A stretch of DNA of 64,000 nucleotides. Source: Guadua angustifolia (lineage: Eukaryota; Streptophyta; Magnoliopsida; Poales; Poaceae). The stretch spans positions 70,684,525 through 70,748,524 of the forward strand of contig CM070500.1 of NCBI GenBank assembly GCA_036346375.1. The letters are read 5' to 3'. Numbering within the stretch: position 1 is the stretch's first letter; every line of letters starts with the position of its first letter. Shown here in pieces: positions 36,439 through 47,853 of the stretch. A program made the translations under genes and the position numbers. The notes beneath the pieces were generated by a model. The model had not been told where the DNA came from and did no database searches. It saw only the letters and a list, made by a program, of their open reading frames with translations.

Positions 36439-37599
36439 TAGCCCCGAGCACGCCTAGGCGCGAAGCCTCGACTCCTTTTTAGAACTTTCATAATGCACTT
36501 CAATGCTTGAGTGCGCTCTTGGCGAGCCACCACTCATGAGATCTGACCGGTCCCAGCGTATCTGCGGTTTCCCTTAGGACGGCAGCGCATAACTTTGTCC
36601 CTTCGTGAGCCGTCGATGTAGGGTACACATATATAGATGCATCTGTATTGAGCGGTTCCATATACATTTTCTTACGCACTTTGCTTTCTTGTTCCTTCGC
36701 CTCTTTTTCCAAAGCTCTTTGTCTTCTTGAGCCACCATGGTGAACTCCATTCCACCTCTCTTGTTGGCCTTGCCGCCAGTAAAGCGAATGGGGATAATCG
36801 CCCGGAAGGCACCTTCGATCTCGTCAAGGACCGCCGCGCTGTGTGCCTCTCCGACCGAGATCGTCTTGCACACACAGGCCATGATGGCGGGCCTTCTTCC
36901 GCCTTTTTTTCGAATTTTTCTCACAGTCCTCCATTTCTCTGAAATCCACCATCTTCATCTCACCCCAATTCTATCATCTTCCTCGCCATCTTCGCACACC
37001 TCTGTGAAATGTTCATGGGGTGATGCTGAACCTTCCTCTCTTCGCCATTTCTTCATTCTCAGCGCCTGCTTGGCAGCCAGTAGTGGGGAGTTGCTATTTC
37101 CGCCGGGGGCGGGATGGCCTCCTTCTACATTCCCTTCAAAGCCTGAGTCAAGCTGGAGGCATGGCGCGGCGGCCAGGTCAGCCATCGAGATGCCGTGGAA
37201 TCAGCGCCACAAAGTGCCCAGCCGAACCGCGCAAGATCCGAATCCCAGGCTCGCCGGTCGAAGGCAGCGAGCTCCAGCATAATGGCGGCCCGCATCGGCG
37301 GTTCTTGCGGACGCCGGGGTGAACGGAGGGCTGGTAGCTCAGGACTACGGCGGAGGATCGGCCCTCTTCGCCGTAGCGTCCGACGCCGTGCTGATACGGG
37401 TGACAACGACTGGCGCTTTACGTGGCGGGCGTAAGCCCTTGTCTTGAGCCCTTGGCACTGGCGCATTACGCGCGTTCCGCTGACCATTGCTCATGGGATG
37501 GGCCACCGCGAAACATACCTTGGTGCCCATTTCTTTCTGAACTCGGAAAAGCCGTCTTTGTAAACCGGGTGCCGTTAGCCGGTGATGATGCGGTTGGCG

Positions 37600-38090
37600 A
37601 CTCCAGCGGGTGAAAATCCGCGCATGAACTTAACGGCGGCGGGCCGTGATAGCCCGCCTTGCCTCGGCCGACCCACAGGTGAACTTGTCGATGGCGGCGA
37701 AGAGGTGGGTGAAGCCCCAGTGGCCTGAGAGCGGACCCGGATATCGGCCCCGACGCGAACGGCCAAGATAAGCGGGATGGTTTCGCGAGCTTAGAAATTG
37801 GTCGGTGGGTTTACTGGCGAAAAATCGACAAGCCGCCGCGTCCTCGCCAGCAACATAAGCGTCTGGAGGCGGTAGCCAATAAAATCCTTGGCGAAACGCC
37901 TTCCGCCTAAGTCCGTGGGACATATAGCTCCGCTTTGCGCCTCCATGGATATCGGAAGCGGTTGCTCCCTCTTCCCGAGTGATGCACTTGGTAGAACTCC
38001 ATTTACGCTCTGGCGATATAGGTCCCCACCTACGAGTATAGCACTTGGCCTTCGTGCAATCTTCTCGGTGAGGCATCATCGTCGGGGATC
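37600..38090 (-). pseudogene. Gypsy integrase fragment (element A)
   Basis: Frames in this stretch carry SHGLRRKAFRQGFYWLPPPD, then CRFFASKPTDQ, then GRYPGPLSGHWGFTHLFAAI, then DKFTCGSAEARRAI. These correspond to the zinc-binding and first catalytic part of gypsy integrase (family form: GPL..G..FTHLLVAVDKFTKW.EA). Frames are interrupted by indels. Confidence 0.7.
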
Positions 38091-38899
38091 ACTTGGTCAC
38101 GCAGAAGGCGGGATAGGGTCCATCCATCGATCTTCACGCCCAAGGTGGCGACCACTCGGTGCTCGCGCTGGGTACTCATTGGTAGAGCTTTTCCTGGTCT
38201 TTGCCTCGGCCTGCAATCTTCCTCCCGACCGGGGTGGTGGCGTAATTGCCTTCCCTCCTGGATTGGAGGCCGTATAATGACATCGCCTTCCCACTGGCCG
38301 GAGGCGCGACGACCTGCCGTCGTCCCCACTTTGGGCCAGGGCGCGGCAATGACACCATCATCCCCACCGAATTGTGAGGCTGCGATGGGCGGTCGCGGTA
38401 GTCTTTCTCGAAGACCGCCGGAGCAGAGCCCTTGAGGATCAAGTAGGGACGGCCCGTCCGCAAAGGTGATTGTCCTGCCGAGGATATGAATATACCCCAA
38501 ACCTTCAAAATGGCGCTCCATTCTTGGACCTCGCTGTGCGCCGCCATGGTGGGGTCGAACATTGAACTCCTTAGAGCTTGATTAATGACCGGTGAGGAAT
38601 CTCCTTGACTTAGAGCGCCTAATGCCCGGTAGCAAAGCGATGCGCGACCGCCAATGAACCTTCATACTCGGCAATATTGTTGGTGGCCTTGAATTGAGGC
38701 GACCACGTCTTGGAGAGTGTCACCGGTCGGGGAGACGAGACAACTCACCCGCCTTCGGCTGAAAGACCCATCAAAGAATAACGTCGAGGGGAAGGCACGG
38801 GTGCTTCTTGACCAGAGTGGCGGAGTCCACTCGGCGGCAAATCCGCCAACTTTGACTCTTGATGGCGGTCACGGGGCACAAACTTGATGTTAAATTCCC

Positions 38900-39870
38900 C
38901 AGCTCCACAGACCATTTAGCAATTAGCCCCTCTGCTTCACGGTTATGGAGAATCTCGGCAAAAGGGTAAGGTTGTGACCACGGTAATTTCCGCCCTTGGA
39001 AATAATGCGCATGACTTCACGGGCGCCACTAGGATGCATACAACATCTTTTGAACTGCGGATCTAGGGTCTCTGCTTCATGCAATACTTTCTTTGATGTA
39101 GTAGGCCAGCCTCTGAACGCCTTCCTCTCTGCGATCAACACGGCGCTCACCACCTCGGGTGGCGACAATATCTGAAGCAAAGGCTCACACGTGGCGAAAA
39201 CCAAAGACAGGGGAGAGGAGAGGTCTGCTTCAAATCTTCAAATGCCTTCTGCGCCTCGTCCGTCCACTCGAAGTAATTAGTCTTTTTCGCGGCTTGAGCA
39301 GAGGCAAGCTTTTTCTCCCAATTGGGCAATGAACCGCCCGGGGAGGCGAGCGGCCGGCCAAACATTGGACTTGCTTGAGTCGCTACTGGCGGCTTCATGT
39401 GCTCGATGGCGATATCTTGTCGAGGATTGGCCTCAATGCCCATTGGATACGAAAAACCCAACGACTTGGGAGAACTGCAGAACACGCATTTTTAGGGTTG
39501 AGCTTGGTGATTCATCAGGAGGTTAGCAAAGGTCTCCTCCGGTCTTGGATCATTTCTTCACTCTTTTTATTTTCACCACCAAGTCATCAACATAAACTTC
39601 AAGGTTCCGCCCTATCTGGGGGCGGAAGGTGATATCATAGCACTGTTGGTAAGTAGAACTGCATTCTTTAAACCAAAAGCCATCCTTACATAACGGTATA
39701 CACAGGTTGGGGTTACAAAAGCGACCTTTTCTTCGTCTTCAAGCGCCATGCTAATCTGGTGGTACGGGTATGCATCCAAAAAGCTGACAATTCACACCGT
39801 AGTGGAGTCTCGATGAGGTCGACTCGTGGCGAGGATAAGGATCTTCAGGCGGGCTTTGTTGAGGTCGGTG
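38900..39870 (-). pseudogene. Gypsy reverse transcriptase fragment (element A)
   Basis: On the minus strand the catalytic YVDDLVVK motif lies at about 39571-39594. Downstream is GIEANPRQDIAIEHMKPPVA followed by FEWTDEAQKAFEDLKQTSPL (39147-39485), the connection between RT and RNase H. Several frameshifts. Confidence 0.8.
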
Positions 39871-40199
39871 AAATCGACACATCGCGCCACTTCGTTGGAT
39901 TTCTTGGCGAGCACGGGGTTAGCAAGCCACTCGGGTGAAGACCTCCTAACTATTCCCGCGCTCGTGACTTCTCTACCTCCTCTCGAATGGCATCCTGCCG
40001 CTCGTGCTGCCTCCGGACCTTCTGCGGATCGGGCGCCGCGCTGGGAGGCGTTGCTGTCGGTGCTCGATCACCTCCTGGGGACCCAGTCATGTCGGACGGT
40101 TACCGGCGAACACGTCTGCGTTTGGTGGAGGAAGGTGACAGCGTCTTCTATTTGGCGCCGAGGTTGGCGCCAATCTTGTGATCTTCGGGGTTCGCCCCG

Positions 40200-40570
40200 C
40201 TCAGGCGACCACCTTTACTTCACCGTGGGCCGGTGAAGCTCTGGTCGAACTGAGGGCTCCAGGAAGTGGCGTCGGCGGCGGCCGACGCAAAAGTGGCACC
40301 GGCGGATCCCAAGCTGCTTGTGGCGGCGCAGACTTGAACCTATCACGTTGATAACAATGGGGCGGCGGGCCCGACATCTTCACCACCATGTAAGCGTGGT
40401 GGGTAGCCGCCATGAACTTGACCCGGTAGCCGGAGACCAAGTAAGGCGTTGTATGGGAGGTCAAATCTGCGACCTCGAAATCCACCATCTCGGTGCGGTA
40501 GTTATCCTCCCCAAAAGTGGCGGGAGGCAAACTTGACAAGGGGAACAAGCCATGCATCTGGGGCCACCAG
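40200..40570 (-). pseudogene. Gypsy aspartic-protease-region fragment (element A)
   Basis: A minus-strand frame carries FGEDNYRTEMVDFEVADL, then YRVKFMAATHHAYMVVKM. This is the conserved block that follows the protease active site in grass gypsy polyproteins. The DSG-type active site is not readable. Confidence 0.6.
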
Positions 40571-40662
40571 AAGAACGGCGGGTCGGGCGCGAGTCTGGCC
40601 TGAGATCTGCAGCGCCATGAATGCCGACGCAGACAAGAGGTTGATGGAGCTGCCTCCGTCCA

Positions 40663-42560
40663 TCAGCACCCGCCCCAGCGTACATTCCGGACCGTGGGTG
40701 CTACCACGATCGGGAGATGCCCCAGTCTGGGGGTGCCCTCAGGGTGGTCGGCCCGACTGAAGGTGATCGTTTGCTCCGACCATTTCAGTGTCCGACCCGT
40801 CCCCGAGCTCGGCAAGGGCGCACCTCCTTTTCGGCCGTTTGTAAGCGGCGTTGGAGAATGGTGGATGAACCACCGTGGATATGCGCCACAGTGTGATCCG
40901 CTTTTGAAAAGCGATGGGGCGGGATCTTCATCTTGATCATCATCGGTGGCGCTCCTTGGCGCTTCTCTACCATCACCCACGACCGGCGGTTGTCTAGGTC
41001 ATGGGTATTGGTTTTATATCGAGCGATGGGCTCGCCCTCCTTTTGATCGCGATGGTCGTTTCTCTGATCGCGGCGGTCATCGCGCCGATCCGCAGCGTCG
41101 TTCGCCGATCACGACGGTCGTCGCGCGCTTCGCCTTGCGATCATTCGCCGATCATGGCGGTTGCGCTCTCGAGGCGGGGTCTTCTTCGTCGTCGCTTTCG
41201 GCGGCAAAGACTCTGGGCTCCCCGCCTCGCGCTTCGCGCCTTCTTGCCGCCGGCGGGACCTTCGATGTCGACCTCGTCCTTGCCTTAGCCACCCTTGGGC
41301 GCAGTAGCCCTCGCCTCCGCGGCCGCGCGCACTTATGTCGCGGGGAAAAGCTTCGGAGGTTGAGCCGATGGTGCGGTGGCCATCTTCTCCTTCATCTTCT
41401 TGATCGCGTCGCCCTCTGAAAGCGATGGCGGTGATTGCTCGGAGATGTGGGGATGGTGTTGCGGCGATGTGAACCGCGGATGAAGTCGCGGCGACTCCCC
41501 TTTCTTGTTCGAGCGTGGAGGTCATCCTCCACACCGCCGAGCTGTGAAAAGCCACGAAAATTAGCGACAAAAATGTCGCTGGCAACCGTACCCACGTGCC
41601 GCACCGACCTCGGGAGGTTCAGCTGACCAGAGCGGGCGAGAACTTCGTCAAGGCCGTTGGGAGGTAGTTGGCCATGACCTTTTCAGATCCGCCACCGCCC
41701 GCACCATCGTCGTGTAGATTTGGAGGAACTCCTCCGGGTTGAGTGGTGCCGTCATATTTCTCTATGGCCACGGGCGAAACTGTCCGGCGAGCCCGCGGCG
41801 CTGCCCGGGAAAAGGCTTTGACGCCGTAGAGGAGCCGAGCCGCTCATCGAAGCCGGTCCGGGGCCGCGCATGGGCCGCGAGCCGGCTCTTCAAGGAGTCG
41901 GAGGAGGACCTCCTCCGGTCTGCGGGCGAGGGCCACGAGGGGACTCTCATTGTCGGCGCCACACCTTGCCATGGCGGCGCTCTGGTCCGGATGGCGCGGC
42001 GGAGCGATCGCGAAAAGGTCATCACCATGCTGCCGTGGCTTTAAATCGAGATGAGAGCGAAGGTCCTCACGGTTCTCGAGGCGGGGCCAGGATAGCGCGC
42101 CGTTCCTTGACCTCGCCCCACTGGCCAAGGCCCTTCTCGTTAGGCGACTTGAGACTGAGCGCCTGCATCGCCTTAAGCGCCGAAATACCTTCGGTGCTGG
42201 CGGCGAAGCCCTACGGCCGGCGCATCCACGAGGCAGCAATGCTTGCGACCACGGAGTGGCCGGAGAATCCGCGAACTCCACCGTGGTGGTCGAGAAAAAC
42301 GCAGGCGGCGTGCAAGTTACTGGCGGGGTGGCGCCTCCATGGCGACCGCCGGCGCGGCCGCTGCTCCACCGCTTCGGGGAGAGCGGCGGCGCCGTCTGCG
42401 GCGAGCACGCGGCGGTTCCTCGGCCGTGCGACGGCCGAGGCGCCTTGGTCGTCGCTTCGCCCGCGAGATCACGGTGCTTCTTGGATCCGCCATCTTCGAT
42501 CGTGAGCACGCTACGAACGCGAACACGAAGTCCGCCGGGAGTTAGCGGAAAAAGCAACCA
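40663..42560 (-). pseudogene. Gypsy gag region (element A)
   Basis: Contains an EKYDGTT-type gag block around 41700-41760 and, after it in element order, the linker with AHIHGGSSTI and TLKWSEQTITFSRADHPEGT (40663-40980). Frames are broken and the GC-rich 5' part is largely unreadable. Confidence 0.6.
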
Positions 42561-42579
42561 CTAGCCCCTACAGCGCCCT

Positions 42580-43803
42580 CAGCCGGCGTATTCACGAACA
42601 GGCCCGTGATCTGAGCCGGGTTTTGTTGGTGGGGCGTCTTCGTGGTAGCTAATCGGGAAAACCCTAGAGGTCCTGCGGAGGTTTGGCGCCTCTGAACTAG
42701 GAAGAACAAGTGACTTTTACCCGAGTTCGGGCCCCTTGTGAAAGGGTAATAACCTTCGATCTGCTAAATTTCTTATGGGGTGTATCGAACCAAGTCTGAG
42801 TTCTCGAGTTACAAGCGCATCCGCTAGCTTTCTCTAGTATTGCTTGGTCGTGATCTAGGATCCGATCCCCTTCCCCATGCACCGAGGGCCCTTATATAGG
42901 CCGAGCTAACGGGGTAGGTACAAGGAGGTCATCATCTTGATCTAAATACATTTAATGCTTCCTCTCGTGTTGTCCGTTCCTCGGCCTCATTAAATGCCTC
43001 TGGCGTGCCCTTGCCCGGTCCATGGATGGGACCCCCTGTGACAGTAGGTGAGGCGTCGAGAGAATGGGCTTGTTGCGAAACCCTTACTCTTGATAAGCTC
43101 GCTATGGCGGTCTGCCGTTCGACGATGCGGCGGCGGAAGGAGCCTTCGAGGCGAAACACCGTCGCCCCACCTTCTTGCCTTGCGGCGGGCGGCGGGCGTC
43201 CTCGCCAATGCTGCGCCACCCGCCACGCGGGTAGCGCCGGCGGCGAGCGTGCTCGCCCGCTGCTCGCCGGGCGCCACGCTTAACCGGCGCTGGCCGTGGC
43301 CGTGATCGCCGCCCGTCGCCCGAGCGACCACGTGGTTGCTGGCGCCGAAGGCGGCGGCGTGTTTCGCCACTTTCGCCGGCGCCACGTGGGCCGACGCTGG
43401 CGGTGGGCGTGATCGCCGCCCGATGGCAGCCGCCACGTGGCTGGCGCCGGGCGAAGCGGCGTCTTCGCCCACTGCTTTCGCCGGCGCCACGTGGACCGAC
43501 GCTGGCCGGCGCGTGATCGCCGCCGATGGCGGCCGCCACGTAAGTGGCGCCGGGCGCAGCGTGCGTTCGCCCACTGCTCGCCGGCGCCCGTGGACCGACG
43601 CTGGCCGTGGCCGTGATCGCCGCCGTGATGGCGCCGCCACGTGGAAGTTTGGCGCCAAAGGCGAAGCAGGCGTCTTCGCCCACCGCTCGCCGGGCGCCAC
43701 GGGCCGACGTCGGCCGCGGCCGTGATCGCTGCCCGATGGCGGCCGCCACGTGGACCGCACTTTATGCAGTGGAGAGGGTACCCTAGCGTATAATACGCTG
43801 ACA
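42580..43803 (-). repeat. Element A 5' LTR (about 1.22 kb, five U3 repeats)
   Basis: Same LTR as 35418-36438, but with five U3 units (GTGATCGCC at about 43301, 43409, 43512, 43612 and 43722). TATA on the minus strand is at 42891-42900. The left edge is degraded (CAGCCGGCGTATTCAC for TGTCGGCGTATTCC). Confidence 0.85.
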
Positions 43804-43957
43804 GGGGTCCTTTTTGCAAATAACCAATGAAAGGATTGTTAGCGATTTCTAATTTACCATAGGACATCCGTGATTTCGAATTTAAAAGGGGGTTTTCTAA
43901 AAAAAACGATGACGCGGCGCTCCTATCGTGCCTCAAATCTTCCCAGCATAAAGTATA

Positions 43958-44238
43958 CTAGCTATGTACCCGTGCGTTGCAACGAAAACTCAATTTATGA
44001 TAAAAAGTTTATTTGCAAAAAACACTAACAGTGGTAAAGGTGAGTAATTAAAGAGCAGTAGCAAAAGTGAGTAATTTTGATGAAGTGACGCGGTCAAATA
44101 TAGGTAGTTAAAGCGCAGTGGCAAAGGTGAGTAATTTTGATGAAGTGGCGGGCAAAAGTGGATAATTAAAGAGCAGTGGCAAAGGTGGGTAATTTTGATG
44201 AAGTGACGTGGAAAGAAACTCATTTTATATAGTAGAGA
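43958..44238 (-). mobile_element. Helitron H4: complete 281-bp miniature Helitron
   Basis: Minus strand: starts TCTCTACTATATAAAATGAG at 44238, the classic grass Helitron 5' end. It ends CGTTGCAACGCACGGGTACA then TAGCTAG at 43958, followed by T. The interior has three tandem copies of a unit of about 60 bp containing GAGTAATTTTGATGAAGTG (44038-44213). Its 5' TC directly abuts the CTAG of H5. Confidence 0.88.
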
Positions 44239-45335
44239 CTAGGATAGTTTGCGTGGCGTTATACGCCGCGTGCGTTTTTTTTTCACAGAAATAATGTAGT
44301 TTTTTTTTCGCCGGTGTTTTTTTTTAAATCATCGAGGAAACACGTGAAACGATTGAAAGAATACAAACGCATCCGCTCGAAAAGTTCTTTCTGTGAAAAA
44401 TAAACAGAATAATCCAAACGTCACTACGTTTTTTTCGATATTTTCGGTGTTGCGCTAAATTAAAAGGCCTACATGTAATTACGCATTTTTTAAGGACCTA
44501 CATGCGAAAAAAACAAAACAAGCCGAGCTGGCCGGCCTACGTTATTTTTTCGGTATTCATTTAGGGTCCTTTCACGAAAGATTCGAGCTGTTTCTAAACC
44601 AAAAGGGACGTTTCGCAAAAATTTCGCGGCGTAATACGCCGTGTGTTGTTTTATTCGAAAAAATAATTTCGTATTTTTCGGCATAGTTTTTTTTTTAAAT
44701 CACCGAGAAAACGCGCGAAATGGTTAAAAAGATACGAAAGTACATACGTTTTTTTTTGCATCTATCTGGGGTTCTCTCACAAAGAATCCGCGATTGCGCT
44801 AAATCGAAAGGTTCAGCTTGGCTCAAATGCATAGGAGGCTCGCGGAAATAATATCTCTTTTTTTGTCGTTTTTTTAAATCATCGAGGAAACACAAGAAGC
44901 GGTTGAAAGGACACAAGCGCATCCGCGATTGCGCTAAATCGAAAGGTTCTTTTCGTGAAAAATAGCCGGAATGATCTAAACGTCACTACGTTTTCTTTGG
45001 TATCTATTTAGGGTCCTTTTACAAAAGGTTCGCGTTTTTTCTAAACCAAAAGATCCGTTTCATAAAAAAAACATAGGAATGATCTACACGTAATTACACT
45101 TTTTTCGAGGGACCGAAACGCCAAAAAAAAAATGAGCGGAGACTGCCGGTCGATCACTATGTTTTTTATCTATCTAGGGCCCTCTCAGAAAAAATCCGTA
45201 TTTTTTCTGAACCGGAAGGATCTATACGTAATTACAGATTTTTCGAGAGACCAAAATGCAAAAAAAAAATATTTTGAGGCTCGGCTCGGAGCAACGAGAC
45301 GCGCAGAACCCTTCCAAGTATAGTATATAGATAGA
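44239..45335 (-). mobile_element. Helitron H5 (non-autonomous)
   Basis: The 3' end is the hairpin CGCGGCGTATAACGCCACGC then CTAG (44239-44242, minus strand). The 5' end is TCTATCTATATACTATACTT, starting at 45335 and preceded by A. The interior has degraded relatives of the H2 unit (for example CGGCGTAATACGCCG near 44627). No coding capacity. Confidence 0.7.
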
Positions 45336-45829
45336 TGATGATATTGTTAATTAATTAATTATGTGTTGTCAGTATTCATTTGGTTGTGCTGGTTTTATGA
45401 ATCGATAATTCTCCAGTTTGGTGCAGAAGTTGTTTTAGCTTCATATTTTTGACTGTTGTGATTCCGTTTAGGCCAGTGTAGTTCAACGGATACATGATAC
45501 TGGGCCTGGCCCAGCCCGGCCGTGCTCAGATCAGATGCTCTATAGAAGCGTGCTGTTCTGGTGCTCCCTAGTCCAAAGCCGTTGGTTCCTCTCAAAAACG
45601 AAAATAGTTGAAGCCGTCGGTATAACCAACAGAACACTAGTAGCTCAGTCTGGTTTGTGATCAGCAACCGACCCTATGCAAACTTGAGATAGGTCGCCCG
45701 CGAGCTTTACATACTCCTTTTCTTAGACAAGCTTTACATAATCCATAACAAATAGCTCTGCTATTTTTTTTGGGTATAAACTGTTTATCTCTTTTCCCTT
45801 CTTGCCTTACTCTATTCTTCTATAGACTA
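45336..45829. other. Host sequence between Helitron H5 and Helitron H6
   Basis: Probably the original downstream flank of the LRR gene: joining 32896 to 45336 gives GATAATA then TGATGATATTG with no gap. The right end (45780-45829) belongs to a repeat with a second copy near 55990-56130. No gene is supported. Confidence 0.5.
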
Positions 45830-46097
45830 CTAGTTCAATGCCCGTGCGTTGCTACGAAAAATAATTTTGGTAACGAAACATAAAGCTCAAACAACAAAAG
45901 AAAATTGTGCTACAAGATCAAACATCTATTTCTCCAAATTACACAAGTTTTTATAGTTTCTCCTCCGACATGAATTTAGGCATTCATGATATTAAAACAA
46001 ATTTAGAAATGATATTCTTGGTATACGTCCCTAAAGATATAAAAATAAATAGTTACACTGCAACACGACTTAGATAACATTTTGATCAAAATCTTGT

Positions 46098-46898
46098 CTA
46101 TGATGTGAGTACTTCTCTGTAGACAATATTTTCCGTGAGATTCCCGTGAGTTTTCTTAGACTTTCGGCCCTTGTCCTTCTCCTTATCTGCGACAGCAAGT
46201 ATCTTGATGTTTCTTCTAGCGGTGGCTCTAGATAGTGCGACATATAGTTGCCCATGAGAGAAAACCGGTTCAAGGAGGTAGACACCGACATGCGGGATGG
46301 TCTGCCCTTGCGCCTTGTTGATTGTCATTGCGAAGCTGAGCCTAATAGGGAATTGCTTCCTCTTGAATCTAAATGGGAACATCTCATCATCAGAGGGACA
46401 TAAAGATATTCGAGATAGAAACACCCTCTTCCCGGCGTGCTCGCCAAGCACAATCTCAGCATCTATAGCATTCTTTTGGAATGCTCGCACTACAAGTTTC
46501 GTTCCGTTGTATAGTCCATTTGCAGGGTCAATGTTTCGCAACAACATCACGGGATAGTTAATCTTAAGCTTGAGTACATGTGGAGGTAAACCTTTAGGCG
46601 TCAGGGTGTTTAGGAATTCATGAGGGTAGAAGCTATGGGGATCATCCTCTGCAGAATCAAAGCTATGGTACACCATCTCCTCCCTATGAAACATGTCAAT
46701 TATCTTCATATTAATCCTATCAATGTACTCGTTTCGGGTCGACAAGATGGCTCGAGATGTGATATAGTTTGCATCTGACAGGTTGTCATCCAGCATAGGA
46801 AAAACACTCTGTATGAGTTTATCGATGTCTGTGCCATTTCCCGTATATGGTATACAGATCTGATCGAGAAGCCGCACGCAACCATCCTCATTAGTCTC
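46098..46898 (-). pseudogene. Helitron PIF1-like helicase, C-terminal exon
   Basis: One uninterrupted exon-like frame of about 266 codons with an acceptor (TTTTAG) to its right and a stop at 46098. Helitron helicase blocks in order are EDGCVRLLDQICIPYTGNGT, SRAILSTRNEYIDRINMKI, LPPHVLKLKINYPVMLLRNI, DPANGLYNGTKLVV, LSFAMTINKAQGQTIPHVGV and GQLYVALSRATARRNIKILA. These are the late SF1 motifs of the PIF1-like domain. Walker A and B and the Rep domain are absent, so it cannot act alone. A possible preceding exon at 47023-47068 reads VLADRYEQLVEVGRLLE. It is unlikely to be a host PIF1 because of its position inside Helitron ends. Confidence 0.88.
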
Positions 46899-47452
46899 CT
46901 AAAATTAAAGCATAGGTATTCTAATGAATAGCAAAAATGTAAATATCAAATTCCGGTAATATTAAAGCATGTTGTAATATTAAAATCAGATAGCACAGAA
47001 AGGTCTCAATGGATGGATATACCTCTAGCAGTCTTCCCACTTCCACGAGTTGCTCGTACCTATCAGCCAAAACCTATGGAGTCATGTGCGAGATACTTCA
47101 AGCAAAAGAAGCGAGCAAGTCTAAAATCTCACCAATTCAAATTTGGTTGCTAATTAAAATATTATAACAAAACATTGCATAAGCGATACATTGTAAATTG
47201 AAACATCGTAATTTCACAAGTATGATCTGATAAAAACCATGTTTTCTTAACAAAATCTGACGAGATATTTGATAATTTTTCCTCGATTATTTTATAAGAA
47301 GTTCGATCTGATTATGTGGTTCAAAAGTCAAAAGCTGAAGTCAATCATCAAAATCGAGGAACCTACAAAACCTTATTTTGCGGGTTGGATGAAGTTGCCA
47401 AGAAATCCAAAGCGCAATCACAAGATACATAACCCATTTTATTGAAATATGG

Positions 47453-47853
47453 TGTCGGCGTATTCCACGAGACAGGCCGTGATCTCTGAGGCGGGTTTTG
47501 TTGGTGAGGAGGCGTCTTCGTGGTCGCTAATCGAGGGGCGAAAACCCTAGAGGACTCCGTGCGGAGGGTTTCTAGCCTCTGAACTAGGAAGAACAAGTGA
47601 TTTTTTACCTGTGTTCGGGCCCCTTGTGAGAAGGGCAATAACCTTACGTCTGCTAAATTTCTTATGGGGTGTGTCGAACCGGTCTGAGTTCTCGAGTTAC
47701 AAGCGCATCCGCTAGCTTTCTCTAGTATTGCTTGGTCGTGATCTAGGATCCGATCCCCTTCCCCATGCACCCGGGGCCCTTATATAGGCCAGAGCTAGCA
47801 GGGTAGGTACAAGGAGGGTCATCATCTTTGATCTAAATACATTTAATGCTTCT
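47453..47853 (-). repeat. Element B truncated 3' LTR
   Basis: Matches the left 400 bp of the family LTR (TATA on the minus strand at about 47779-47787). The U3 side with the GC-rich repeats is deleted. Confidence 0.88.

Larger units (their letters stand above)
35418..43803 (-). mobile_element. Ty3/gypsy retrotransposon A, minus orientation, TSD GGGGT
   Basis: Both ends are LTRs, bounded by TGTCGGCGTATTCC on the left and ...CGCTGACA on the right. The perfect duplication GGGGT flanks them (35413-35417 and 43804-43808). In element order (right to left) there are the 5' LTR, a primer-binding-site region, gag, protease, reverse transcriptase, RNase H/integrase, a PPT-like CTCGGGGCTA and the 3' LTR. 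Domain order RT then integrase makes it gypsy; it resembles grass Tat-lineage elements. Many small indels break all frames, so it is not functional as read. Confidence 0.88.
35128..43957 (-). mobile_element. Helitron H3, split by gypsy element A
   Basis: The 3' CTAG lies at 35128-35131, with GC-rich sequence before it on the minus strand. The 5' side, TATACTTTATGCTGGGAAG, ends at the terminus of H4 (43957). Removing element A and one GGGGT copy leaves about 440 bp. The sequence runs smoothly across the junction (TGTGGAACTACGGGGT then CCTTTTTGCAAATAACC), like the related phrase in H1 (TTATGGGGTTTTTTGCAAAA). Confidence 0.55.

Noticed and set aside
35854..36457. Long overlapping open frames on both strands in the GC-rich stretch
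   Set aside because: They lie in the LTR U3 minisatellite of gypsy element A. High GC removes stop codons in all frames, and no frame is conserved among the four LTR copies.
46098..46898. Host PIF1 DNA helicase gene
   Set aside because: Only the C-terminal exon is present, it lies 265 bp from a Helitron 3' end in the right orientation, and its closest motif pattern is the Helitron Rep/Hel protein.
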